A stretch of 10,949 nucleotides of DNA from DATKQI01 sp035532755 (GCA_035532755.1 DATKQI010000193.1:1-10949), one strand, 5' to 3'. Shown: positions 1 through 6,514, counted from the first letter of the stretch. Notes: generated by a model not told the origin, from the letters alone. Numbers and translations are program-made.

Positions 1-588
1 CACATCCCGGTTGGCATCGTCAAGCGAGGCGGTGGGCTCGTCCAGCAGCAGCACCGGGTGGCCGAAGATGAAGCCGCGCGCGATGTTCACCCGCTGCTGT
101 TCCCCGCCCGAGAAGGTGGCGGGCGGCAGGGCGTGCAGGCGGGCGGGGATGTTGAGCCGCAGCAGCAGCGCGGACGCGCGGGCGCGCGCTTCCTCCGGCG
201 CGGTGCCGTGGCGGATCAGCTCCTCGGCCACCACATCCCGCGCCGCCACGCGGGGCACCACGCGCAGGAACTGGCTGACGTAGCCGAGCGTGGCGTGCCG
301 CACGGCGAGCACGGTGCGCGGGTCGGCCTGCGCCAGATCGACGAAACCGCCGCCGTGGCGGACCAGGATGCGCCCGCCGTCGGCCCGGTAGTTGCCGTAG
401 AGGCTGCGCATCAGCGTGGTCTTGCCCGCGCCAGACGGGCCGGACAGCGCGACGCATTCGCCGGCGCGCACCGAAAGCTCCACATCCGCCAGAACGGGAA
501 TGCGCACCCCGCCTTGCAGATGCAGCGTGAAGGTCTTGGCCAGCCCCTCGGTCCGCAGCATCACCTGATCGCTCCCGGGCGCGCTCAT
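1..588 (-). CDS. phnL: PhnL, C-P lyase ABC-type ATPase (3' end cut by window edge)
   Basis: ATPase subunit of the phosphonate-degrading C-P lyase system. PhnL is needed with PhnG, PhnH and PhnI for transfer of the phosphonate to C1 of the ribose of ATP or GTP, and it acts in the cytoplasm rather than as an importer. The 196 residues seen carry Walker A GPSGAGKT at 50-57, a Q-loop YVSQFLRV around Q106, the ABC signature SGGEQQR at 160-166 and Walker B VLLLDEP with D183 and E184. The family is about 225 residues long, so some 30 C-terminal residues (H-loop region) lie off the left edge. The ATG at 588 overlaps the phnK stop in a 4-base ATGA, which supports both the start and translational coupling. 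It is separated from the similar PhnK by its position as the last gene and by the PhnL-like SQFLRVVPRV stretch. Confidence 0.95.
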   Translation of the reverse strand, partial: MSAPGSDQVMLRTEGLAKTFTLHLQGGVRIPVLADVELSVRAGECVALSGPSGAGKTTLMRSLYGNYRADGGRILVRHGGGFVDLAQADPRTVLAVRHATLGYVSQFLRVVPRVAARDVVAEELIRHGTAPEEARARASALLLRLNIPARLHALPPATFSGGEQQRVNIARGFIFGHPVLLLDEPTASLDDANRDV

Positions 589-1361
589 GCCTGCAGCACC
601 GAGCTGACGAGAAGCTGCGTGTAGGGATGCTGCGGATCGTCCAGCACCTGATCGGTCAGCCCCGTTTCCACCACGCGGCCGCCCTGCATCACCATGATCC
701 GGTCCGCGAGCAGGCGGGCCACCGCGATGTCATGCGTGACCAGCACCACCGCGATCGAGAGTTTCGCGACCAGCGTGCGGATCAGGTCGAGCAGGCGGGC
801 CTGCACCGATACATCGAGCCCGCCGGTCGGCTCGTCCATGAACACGAGGCGCGGGTGGGTGACGAGCGTGCGCGCGATCTGGAGGCGCTGCAGCATCCCG
901 CCCGAGAAGGTGCGCGGCAGATCGTCCACGCGCGCGGGGTCGATCTCCACCTCGCGCAGCCAGCCGATCGCGGCCGCGCGGATGTCGCCGTAGTGCCGCG
1001 CGCCCTGGGCCATCAGCCGCTCGCCGATGTTGCCGCCGGCCGAAACCGCCATGCGCAGGGCCGCGCGCGGGTTCTGGTCCACGAAGCCCCAGTCCGAGCG
1101 GTGCAGCGCGCGCAATTTCGGCATCGGCATCGCGTGCAGATCGTGCAGACGCCGGTCCGGATCGCGATGCCACACCACCCCGCCGTCGGGGCGCAGCCGG
1201 CCGGAGAGCACGTTCAGCAGCGTGGTCTTGCCGGAGCCTGATTCGCCGACCACCGCCAGCACCTCGCCGGGCCAGAGATCGGCGGATACTGCATCGAGCG
1301 CGCGGATCGGCCCGAAGGCGAGGGAGAGCCCGTGCGCGGCGAGCAGCGTGTCCTCGTTCAT
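585..1361 (-). CDS. phnK: PhnK, C-P lyase complex ABC-type ATPase
   Basis: Second ATPase of the C-P lyase system. In Escherichia coli PhnK binds the PhnGHIJ core at PhnJ and is a soluble ABC protein, not a transporter subunit. The 258 residues (E. coli about 252) show Walker A GESGSGKT at 39-46, Q-loop Q96 in VDQNPR, signature FSGGMLQRLQIAR around 152-164, Walker B LVFMDEP with D176 and E177, D-loop GGLD, and switch histidine H210. SGGM instead of the usual SGGQ is also found in E. coli PhnK, as I recall it. The tail DDPQHPYTQLLVSSV resembles the dipeptide/oligopeptide ABC ATPase group to which PhnK belongs. The ATG at 1361 sits in a 4-base ATGA overlap with the phnJ stop. The reading frame is open 20 codons further upstream, but that stretch lies inside phnJ and is not expected to be translated. 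Confidence 0.96.
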   Translation of the reverse strand: MNEDTLLAAHGLSLAFGPIRALDAVSADLWPGEVLAVVGESGSGKTTLLNVLSGRLRPDGGVVWHRDPDRRLHDLHAMPMPKLRALHRSDWGFVDQNPRAALRMAVSAGGNIGERLMAQGARHYGDIRAAAIGWLREVEIDPARVDDLPRTFSGGMLQRLQIARTLVTHPRLVFMDEPTGGLDVSVQARLLDLIRTLVAKLSIAVVLVTHDIAVARLLADRIMVMQGGRVVETGLTDQVLDDPQHPYTQLLVSSVLQA

Positions 1362-2224
1362 GCCGCCACTCCGGGCAGGCTGTCTGTGCCCAGGTGACCG
1401 GCCGCCCGGCGCGTCGCGCAATGGTCGGTGTCGGAGCAGACGAACAGCCGCCCGCCGTGATCGTTCGTCACCACCTCATCCAGGTAGGAATCCTCCGCAC
1501 CGCACAGGCCGCACGCGTGCGGGGCGCGTGCGGCGCGGAACCTGTGGTCGTCAAAATCGAGCGAGCGGACGGCGGTGTAGGGCGGCACCGCGTAGATCCG
1601 CTTCTCCCGCCCCGCGCCGAACAATTGCAGGGCAGGCATCATGTGCATCTTCGGATTGTCGAAGGCGGGGATCGGGCTCGGCGCCATCAGGTAGCGATCG
1701 TTCACCATCACCGGATAGTCGTAGCTGATGGACACATGGCCGTAGCGCGCGATGTCCTCGTACAGCTTCACGTGCATCAGCCCGTAATCGGCAAGCCCGT
1801 GCATGCGCGCGGCCTCGGCGCGGGAGGGTTCGAGCTTGAACAGCGGCTCGGGGATCGGCACCTGATAGACGATGATCTGGTCTTCGCGCAGCGGCGTTTC
1901 GGGGATGCGGTGGCGGGTCTGGATGATCGTCGCCTCCGCCGTGCGCGTGGTGGTGGCCACGCCCGCGGTGCGGTTGAAGAAGCGGCGGATGGAGACGGCG
2001 TTGGTGGTGTCGTCCGCGCCCTGGTCGATCACCTTCAGCACATCCTCCGGCCCGAGCACGGAGGCGGTGACCTGGATGCCGCCGGTGCCCCAGCCGTAGG
2101 GCAGCGGCATCTCGCGTGAGCCGAACGGCACCTGGTGGCCGGGGATGGCCACGGCCTTCAGGATCGCGCGGCGGATCATCCGTTTCGTCTGCTCGTCCAG
2201 ATAGGCGAAGTTGTAGCCGTTCAT
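1358..2224 (-). CDS. phnJ: PhnJ, radical SAM carbon-phosphorus lyase
   Basis: Catalytic subunit that cleaves the C-P bond of alpha-D-ribose 1-phosphonate 5-phosphate, releasing the hydrocarbon (methane from methylphosphonate) and forming ribose 1,2-cyclic phosphate 5-phosphate, using S-adenosylmethionine and a 4Fe-4S cluster. The protein is 288 residues (E. coli 281). The atypical cluster motif CX2CX21C is complete at C238, C241 and C263, followed by the C-terminal cysteine C269 (equivalent to E. coli Cys272, the thiyl-radical site). The glycyl-radical candidate is G29 in AIPGHQVP (E. coli Gly32). Signature stretches such as GWGTGGIQVTASVLG, RHRIPETPL, PALQLFGAGREKRIYAVPP and FVCSDTDHC are near-identical to what is known of the family. 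The start at 2224 overlaps the phnI stop as ATGA, and the protein begins with the family-typical GYNFAYLDEQTKRMIRRAILK. It is part of the coupled phnGHIJKL operon. The key residues are all intact, so it should be active. Confidence 0.98.
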   Translation of the reverse strand: MNGYNFAYLDEQTKRMIRRAILKAVAIPGHQVPFGSREMPLPYGWGTGGIQVTASVLGPEDVLKVIDQGADDTTNAVSIRRFFNRTAGVATTTRTAEATIIQTRHRIPETPLREDQIIVYQVPIPEPLFKLEPSRAEAARMHGLADYGLMHVKLYEDIARYGHVSISYDYPVMVNDRYLMAPSPIPAFDNPKMHMMPALQLFGAGREKRIYAVPPYTAVRSLDFDDHRFRAARAPHACGLCGAEDSYLDEVVTNDHGGRLFVCSDTDHCATRRAAGHLGTDSLPGVAA

Positions 2225-3324
2225 TGGGCGGCCTCCCGCGCCGAAAGCGCCGCCAGATGCGCCTCGGCCTCCGCGCGCAGGCGGCGGATGGTTTGCAGCT
2301 CGCTCTGGAAATCGACGTAATGCGGCAGCTTCAGATGCTCGACGAAGCCGGTAGCCTCGATATTGTCGCAGTGGGAGACGACGAATTCCACATCCTGCGC
2401 CGGGGCGGAGACATCCTCGCCCAGCTCCGCCGCGCGCATCGCGCGATCGACCAGCGCCATCGCCATCGCCTTGCGCTCGCCATGGCCGAACGCAAGGCCG
2501 TAGCCGCGGGTGAACTGCGCGGGCACGGTCTTCGAGCCGGCGAACTGGTTGACCATCTGGCATTCGGTGAGGGTGACGGAGCCGATTTCCACCGGGAAAC
2601 CAAGCTCGGGCGGGATGATCTCGACCGTGACCTCGCCCATGCGGATTTCGCCCGCGAACGGGTGGGCGTTGCCGTAGCCGCGCTGGCTGGAATAGCCGAG
2701 CGCGAGCAGGAACCCCTCGTCGCCGCGCGCCAGCGCCTGCAACCGCGCATCGCGCCCGGCGGGGAAGGACAGCGGCTCGCGCGTCAGGTCGAACGGCTCG
2801 GCATCCTCGGCGCCATCGGGCTCGATGAGCCCTTCGTGGCCGAGGATGTCCGTCACGCGCGGGGTGGCGGCGGTGTCGGCCTCATCTTCAGGCGCGGGCG
2901 GTGGGGGGTTGCCGTTGGCGGCGAGCATGAAATCGAGCAGGCGGTGGGTATAGTCGAAAGTCGGGCCAAGTACCTGGCCGCCCGGCAGGTCCTTGAAGAT
3001 CGCGGAGATGCGGCGGCGGATCCGCATCTTTCCCGTATCGACCGGCAATGCCGCGGCGAAGCGGGGCAGGGTGGTGCGATAGGCGCGCAGCAGGAACGCC
3101 GCCTCGATCAGGTCCCCCCGCGCCTGCTTGATGGCGAGCGCGGCCAGATCGCGATCGTACAGCGAGCCTTCGGCCATCACCCGATCGACCGCGAGCGACA
3201 ACTGCCCGCCGATCTGGTCGAGCCCGATCTCCGTCACCGCCGGATCGCCCCGGCGTTCCTCGGCCAGCCATTCATGGGCATTGCCGATGGCCCGCTCGCC
3301 GCCCTTGACCGCGACATAGACCAT
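2221..3324 (-). CDS. phnI: PhnI, C-P lyase core subunit (phosphonate ribosyl-triphosphate synthase)
   Basis: Subunit that, with PhnG, PhnH and PhnL, displaces adenine or guanine from ATP/GTP by methylphosphonate to give alpha-D-ribose 1-methylphosphonate 5-triphosphate; alone it has nucleosidase activity in E. coli. It is also a structural centre of the PhnG2H2I2J2 core. The 367 residues (E. coli 354) start with MVYVAVKGGERAIGNAHEWL, typical of the family. Conserved blocks include FDYTHRLLDFML (about 123-134), LGYSSQRGYGNAHPFAGEIR (209-228), ECQMVNQFAGSK (254-265) and TGFVEHLKLPHYVDFQSEL (325-343). H330 and H335 match in spacing the two histidines that form a metal site with PhnJ in the E. 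coli complex. A proline- and acid-rich stretch (about 138-176) accounts for most of the extra length. The start lies 2 bases after the phnH stop, and the stop overlaps the phnJ start. Confidence 0.96.
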   Translation of the reverse strand: MVYVAVKGGERAIGNAHEWLAEERRGDPAVTEIGLDQIGGQLSLAVDRVMAEGSLYDRDLAALAIKQARGDLIEAAFLLRAYRTTLPRFAAALPVDTGKMRIRRRISAIFKDLPGGQVLGPTFDYTHRLLDFMLAANGNPPPPAPEDEADTAATPRVTDILGHEGLIEPDGAEDAEPFDLTREPLSFPAGRDARLQALARGDEGFLLALGYSSQRGYGNAHPFAGEIRMGEVTVEIIPPELGFPVEIGSVTLTECQMVNQFAGSKTVPAQFTRGYGLAFGHGERKAMAMALVDRAMRAAELGEDVSAPAQDVEFVVSHCDNIEATGFVEHLKLPHYVDFQSELQTIRRLRAEAEAHLAALSAREAAQ

Positions 3325-3326
3325 GC

Positions 3327-3902
3327 TCAGCCCTCCCTCACCGTGACGGAGCGCGGCAGCGCGGCCAGCCGGTCGCCCGCGCACAGGATCAGGTCGATCC
3401 CGCGCGGGAAGCGCGCGCGGTTGTCTGCCCAGGCGGCGGCGAAACCGGGCGGCAGGCCCGCCACGGCGAGGCGGGCGGGCGCCGGCAGGCCGGGGCCGGC
3501 GAGCGAGAACGCGCGCCCGCCGTCGAAACCTTCCACCTGCAGGATCACCGTGGCGCCGCGTTCGGGCGATTCGTCCGTACCGGCCTGCAATCGCGCGAGA
3601 TCGGGCATGGACAGGGCGAGCACGAAGGCCGCCTGCGCCGGGTCTTCCACGAACGGGGCGCCGCAATGGAAGCCGATCCAGTCCCGCGCCGGGGCGGCCG
3701 CGGGATCGAGCCACAGTGGCGTCTCCGCGTCCGTGAGCGTCAGCAGCAGCGCGGCGGCGGCCTGTCCCAGCGGGGCGGGCGGGGACAGGTCTGCACCGGC
3801 CGGCCGGATGCGACCGGGGCGGGAGAGCGCATCCAGCACGGCGCGGAAGCCCGCCTGTGCGCCCAGAACCGGATCGGCGAAGCCGGGGAGATCAAGACTC
3901 AT
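3327..3902 (-). CDS. phnH: PhnH, C-P lyase core subunit
   Basis: Structural subunit of the PhnGHIJ core needed for synthesis of the ribose triphosphate phosphonate intermediate; its fold resembles PLP-dependent transferases but lacks the cofactor site (family knowledge). The 191 residues (E. coli 194) show the family-typical N-terminal pattern DPVLGAQAGFRAVLDALSRPG at 10-30, a middle WIGFHCGAPFVEDPAQAAFVL, GPGLP near 136-140, and the C-terminal block FPRGIDLILCAGDRLAALPRS at 165-185. The ATG at 3902 is one base away from the phnG stop codon. The phnI start is 2 bases past the stop of phnH. The tight packing points to one transcript and coupled synthesis of the core subunits. Confidence 0.94.
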   Translation of the reverse strand: MSLDLPGFADPVLGAQAGFRAVLDALSRPGRIRPAGADLSPPAPLGQAAAALLLTLTDAETPLWLDPAAAPARDWIGFHCGAPFVEDPAQAAFVLALSMPDLARLQAGTDESPERGATVILQVEGFDGGRAFSLAGPGLPAPARLAVAGLPPGFAAAWADNRARFPRGIDLILCAGDRLAALPRSVTVREG

Positions 3903-3903
3903 C

Positions 3904-4371
3904 TCAGCGCATCTTTCCCATGGCGAAGAACTGCACGCGGGTGGCGGCGGCCTTGCGCGCCACCGCTTCGGTTTTCGCTTCCCGCGCGGCGGCGAGCGGG
4001 GCGATCACCGCGGCTTCCAGCGCGGGGGCCAGCGCCGGGTCCTGCATGGCGGCATCGAGGGCCGCGACCAGCTCCGCCTGCCGCCTGTCCCGCCCAGCCA
4101 CCGTGGCGTGGCCGATGTTGCCCGCGCCGTTCCGCACCGAGCAGCGGGTGACGCTCATCTCCCCCAGGTTGAAAGCAGCACCCCCGCCGCCGGCACGGCC
4201 GAGCAGCATCACGAGCCCGGTTTCCGGCCCGCGCAGGCAGGCATGGGCGGGCAGGGCGGGTGCACCCGCCAGGCGTGCTTCGATCTCGGCGGAGCTGGCA
4301 TGGGCGAGCACCGACAGCCAGCGCCGGCGGGCGGCGTGCGGAGCGGCGGACGATGGGGCGGGCTCTAGCAT
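3904..4371 (-). CDS. phnG: PhnG, C-P lyase core subunit; first gene of the minus-strand operon
   Basis: Small core subunit of C-P lyase that pairs with PhnI and contributes to the ribosyl-triphosphate transfer step. The 155 residues (E. coli about 150) show RRRWLSVLAHASSAEIEARL near the N-terminus, RGPETGLVMLLGRAGG (47-62), FNLGEMSVTRCSVR (67-80), GHATVAGRDRRQAELVAALDA (87-107) and a C-terminal TRVQFFAMGKMR. These match the known PhnG pattern (TLTRAAVR, YSWVQGRDKQHAE and RVDFFTM in E. coli, from memory). The ATG at 4371 is the only reasonable start, since the open frame upstream has no start codon near and runs into the regulatory gap. No clear Shine-Dalgarno sequence precedes it (the ten bases upstream read CCAGACATTC on the coding strand), so initiation of this first gene may be weak or rely on a short leader. 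Confidence 0.93.
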   Translation of the reverse strand: MLEPAPSSAAPHAARRRWLSVLAHASSAEIEARLAGAPALPAHACLRGPETGLVMLLGRAGGGGAAFNLGEMSVTRCSVRNGAGNIGHATVAGRDRRQAELVAALDAAMQDPALAPALEAAVIAPLAAAREAKTEAVARKAAATRVQFFAMGKMR

Positions 4372-4393
4372 GAATGTCTGGCGTAATGTGATG

Positions 4394-4414
4394 TAGATAT
4401 CTAGACAACTAGAT
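4394..4414. promoter_or_regulatory. Candidate PhnF operator in the phnG-phnF divergent gap
   Basis: Two overlapping symmetrical elements lie here. TAGATATCTA (4394-4403) is a perfect 10-base palindrome. ATCTAG-ACAA-CTAGAT (4399-4414) is a perfect inverted repeat with 6-base arms. GntR/HutC-type regulators such as PhnF recognise sites of the form GT-N-TA-N-AC (the Mycobacterium smegmatis PhnF site is TGGTATAGACCA), and ATCTAGAC at 4399-4406 matches that core except for its first base. It is an AT-rich island in a GC-rich gap, 23 bases from the phnG start and 62 bases from the phnF start, so binding could repress both directions. A weak plus-strand -35 (TAGACA, 4402-4407) overlaps it, but no convincing -10 could be fixed. 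The operator role is inference. Confidence 0.55.
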
Positions 4415-4476
4415 CGCTTTCCACTAATCGTCAAGCCGAACTCGCATGCCGGAAGCGCGAGCGGGATGAAATTGCG

Positions 4477-5238
4477 ATGACGCTGCCTGACGCCGCCGCA
4501 CCCTTTGAACCGACCGCAAGGCTGCTGCGGGCCGATGGCGTGGCGTTGTGGCGGCAGATCGCCCGCGGCCTGACCCAGGAGATCACCGGCGGCGCGCTGG
4601 CGCCCGGCGCGCAACTTCCCACCGAGGCGCAGCTTGCCGGCCGGTTCGGGGTGAACCGCCATACCGTCCGCCGCGCGATCGAAGAACTGGCGCGCAACGG
4701 GCTGGTGCGGGTGGAGCAGGGGCGCGGCAGCTTCGTGGCCGAGGATGTGATGGATTATGCGGTGGAGCCCCGCACCCGCTTCTCCGCCTGGGTCCGCCGC
4801 CACAACAAGGAGCCTTCGGGCCGGGTGCTGCGGCTGGCGGAGGTGTCGGCGGCATCGGCGGTGGCGGCCGGGCTCGGGACAGCCCCCGGTGCGCCCGTGG
4901 TGCTGCTGGAGCGGCTGGGCTTTGCCGATGACCGGCCGGTGAGCCTTGCCAGCCATTTTTTCCCCCCCGCGCGGCTGCCGGGCATCGAGGCGGTGTTGCG
5001 CACCGCACCCGGCATCACCGAAGCGCTGCGGCTTGTCGGGGTGGAGGACTACCTTCGCCAGTCCACCCGCGTCACCGCACGGCTGCCGGGCGCGACCGAG
5101 GCGGAGCTGCTGGCGATGCCGCGCACGCGCCCGGTGCTGGTGTGCGAGAACGTCAATGTCGATCGCGCCGGCATGATCGTGGAATACGCCTTGTCGCTTT
5201 ACCCCACCCCGCGCGTGCAGGTGGTGTTCGAACCTTGA
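4477..5238 (+). CDS. phnF: PhnF-type GntR/UTRA transcriptional regulator
   Basis: Ligand-responsive repressor expected to control the phn genes. The 253 residues divide into an N-terminal winged-helix GntR domain (about 20-90) and a C-terminal UTRA ligand-binding domain (about 98-250). The DNA-binding part shows ALWRQIARGLTQEI, then LPTEAQLAGRFGVNRHTVRRAI (helix-turn-helix, about 47-68) and the wing VRVEQGRGSFVA. The UTRA part begins with PRTRFSAWVRRHN, typical of PhnF relatives, and ends with IVEYALSLYPTPRVQVVFEP. The gene is divergent from phnG and is followed 8 bases later by phnM, so it is probably co-transcribed with phnM and autoregulated. A GGGA stretch about 10 bases before the ATG is only a weak ribosome site. 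A T6-C7 homopolymer junction lies inside the gene at 4956-4968. The ligand is not readable from the sequence. Confidence 0.92.
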   Translation: MTLPDAAAPFEPTARLLRADGVALWRQIARGLTQEITGGALAPGAQLPTEAQLAGRFGVNRHTVRRAIEELARNGLVRVEQGRGSFVAEDVMDYAVEPRTRFSAWVRRHNKEPSGRVLRLAEVSAASAVAAGLGTAPGAPVVLLERLGFADDRPVSLASHFFPPARLPGIEAVLRTAPGITEALRLVGVEDYLRQSTRVTARLPGATEAELLAMPRTRPVLVCENVNVDRAGMIVEYALSLYPTPRVQVVFEP

Positions 5239-5246
5239 GGACCGTG

Positions 5247-6407
5247 ATGTCCCGTCTTCATGTCATCGGCGGCCGATCGCTGCTGCCCGGCGCCGGGCTC
5301 GTGCCGGCCGACATCCTGATCGAGGACGGCCGCATCGCCGCGATCGGCGGTGCCGGTTCGGGCCGCACGCTGGATGCGACCAGCCTGCTGGTGCTGCCCG
5401 GCATCGTCGATCTGCACGGCGATGCGTTCGAGCGGCAGTTGCAGCCGCGGCCGGGCGTGGATATCGCCGCCCCGCTGGCGCTGGCGGAGACCGAGGCGCA
5501 ACTGCTGGCGAACGGCATCACCACCGCCTTCCATGCCGTGACCCTGTCCTGGGAGCCGGGGCTGCGCAGCCTGCCGGCCTGGCGGATGTGGCGCGCCGCG
5601 ATGGCGGCCGCGCGGCCGGCGATGCTGTGCGACATGCGCATCCAGCTTCGCTGGGAGGCGTTCAACCTGGATGCGCTCGATGAGGCGCTGGCCGACATCG
5701 CGGCGGGCGCGGTGCAGATGCTCGCCTTCAACGACCACACGCCCTCCATCCTGCGCAAGCTGGCGGACCCTGTGGCCGGGGCGAAATACGCCGAACGGGC
5801 CGGGATGAGCCAGGCCGCCTTCCGGGCGGTGGCGGAAGCCGTCGCATCCCGCGAAGCCGAGGTGCCGGCGGCATGGGCGCGCATCGCGGCGGCGGCGCGT
5901 GATGCCGGCCTGCCGATCGCGAGCCATGACGACGACACCGTGGCCGCGCGCGAGAGCTTTCGCGCCGACGGCGCCCTGGTCTGCGAGTTCCCGACGGAGC
6001 AGGCGGTGGCGGAGGCGGCGCGGGCGGCGGGCGATGCGGTGGTGATGGGCGCGCCCAACGTGCTGCGCGGGAAATCCCATCTGGGCTGGACGTCCGCCGC
6101 GCGGCTGGCGGAGGCGGGTCTGTGCACCGTGCTGTGCAGCGATTACTTCTACCCCGCCCTGGTACAGGCGCCGTTTGTTCTGGCCGGGCGCGGGGTGATG
6201 GACCTGCCGTCGGCCTGGGCGCTGGTGTCGGCCAATCCGGCGGCGGCGGCGGGGCTGGCCGACCGCGGCGTGCTGGCGCCGGGGCGGCGGGCCGATCTCG
6301 TGCTGGTGGACACGGCCGGGCCGGCGCCGCGCGTGGTGGCGGCGATCTCGGCCGGGCGGCCGGTGTTCATGCAGGGCGGGATGTGGGAACGGATGCAGCC
6401 GGCATGA
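5247..6407 (+). CDS. phnM: PhnM, alpha-D-ribose 1-methylphosphonate 5-triphosphate diphosphatase
   Basis: Amidohydrolase-superfamily enzyme that removes pyrophosphate from ribose 1-phosphonate 5-triphosphate, giving the 5-phosphate substrate of PhnJ. The 386 residues (E. coli 378) carry the metal-site pattern of the superfamily: LHGD with H57 and D59 after strand 1, RIQLRWE with E137, FNDHTPS with H164, ASHDDDTV with H227, and CSDYFYP with D299. Also typical are QPRPGVD (66-72), FPTEQAVAEA, MGAPNVLRGKSHLG (267-280) and the C-terminal RGVLAPGRRADLVLVD. The segment before E137 differs from E. coli PhnM, which has HRLHLRCE there as I recall it, so two histidines are replaced. The ATG at 5247 has a GAGG ribosome site at 5237-5240 that overlaps the phnF stop. 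An in-frame ATG at 5142 lies inside phnF and is unlikely. Confidence 0.93.
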   Translation: MSRLHVIGGRSLLPGAGLVPADILIEDGRIAAIGGAGSGRTLDATSLLVLPGIVDLHGDAFERQLQPRPGVDIAAPLALAETEAQLLANGITTAFHAVTLSWEPGLRSLPAWRMWRAAMAAARPAMLCDMRIQLRWEAFNLDALDEALADIAAGAVQMLAFNDHTPSILRKLADPVAGAKYAERAGMSQAAFRAVAEAVASREAEVPAAWARIAAAARDAGLPIASHDDDTVAARESFRADGALVCEFPTEQAVAEAARAAGDAVVMGAPNVLRGKSHLGWTSAARLAEAGLCTVLCSDYFYPALVQAPFVLAGRGVMDLPSAWALVSANPAAAAGLADRGVLAPGRRADLVLVDTAGPAPRVVAAISAGRPVFMQGGMWERMQPA

Positions 6408-6417
6408 TCATGCGGCC

Positions 6418-6455
6418 GGAACAAATATCGTTCATCAGGGAACAGATGCCTGTTC
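6418..6455. repeat. Alternating GAAC/GTTC array (operator-like tandem inverted repeats)
   Basis: The stretch contains GAAC at 6419, GTTC at 6430, GAAC at 6440 and GTTC at 6452, with centres 10-12 bases apart, about one DNA turn. It can be read as two related modules starting 21 bases apart: GGAACAAATATCGTTC (6418-6433) and GGAACAGATGCCTGTTC (6439-6455). The second contains a perfect inverted repeat GAACAG-ATGC-CTGTTC. No T-run follows, so it does not look like an intrinsic terminator. It starts 11 bases after the phnM stop and lies 130 bases before the next gene. A regulator-binding site is the likely use, but no regulator can be named. Confidence 0.5.
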
Positions 6456-6502
6456 GAAACATACGCCATGAATCGATCGCGACGGCATGACCACATTCGC
6501 GT

Positions 6503-6514
6503 CAGCACGTGCTG
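6503..6514. promoter_or_regulatory. 12-base perfect palindrome CAGCACGTGCTG upstream of the CHRD gene
   Basis: CAGCACGTGCTG is its own reverse complement and lies 71 bases before the CHRD-protein start. A weak promoter candidate follows directly (GTCAAT at 6521-6526, 17-base spacer, TAGCTT at 6544-6549), which would place the palindrome just upstream of the -35. A transcription-factor site is plausible, but chance palindromes of this length do occur in GC-rich DNA. Confidence 0.3.

Noticed and set aside
2116..4368. A 750-codon open frame on the plus strand, antisense to phnI, phnH and phnG.
   Set aside because: It lies opposite well-recognised phn genes and its product is Arg/Ala/Gly-rich with no recognisable domain. 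Long antisense frames are expected in DNA of this GC content.
6418..6455. GAAC/GTTC sites as a LexA box.
   Set aside because: The alphaproteobacterial LexA site is a direct repeat GTTC-N7-GTTC and the Bacillus type is GAAC-N4-GTTC. Here the spacings are N7, N6 and N8 in alternating orientation, so neither fits.
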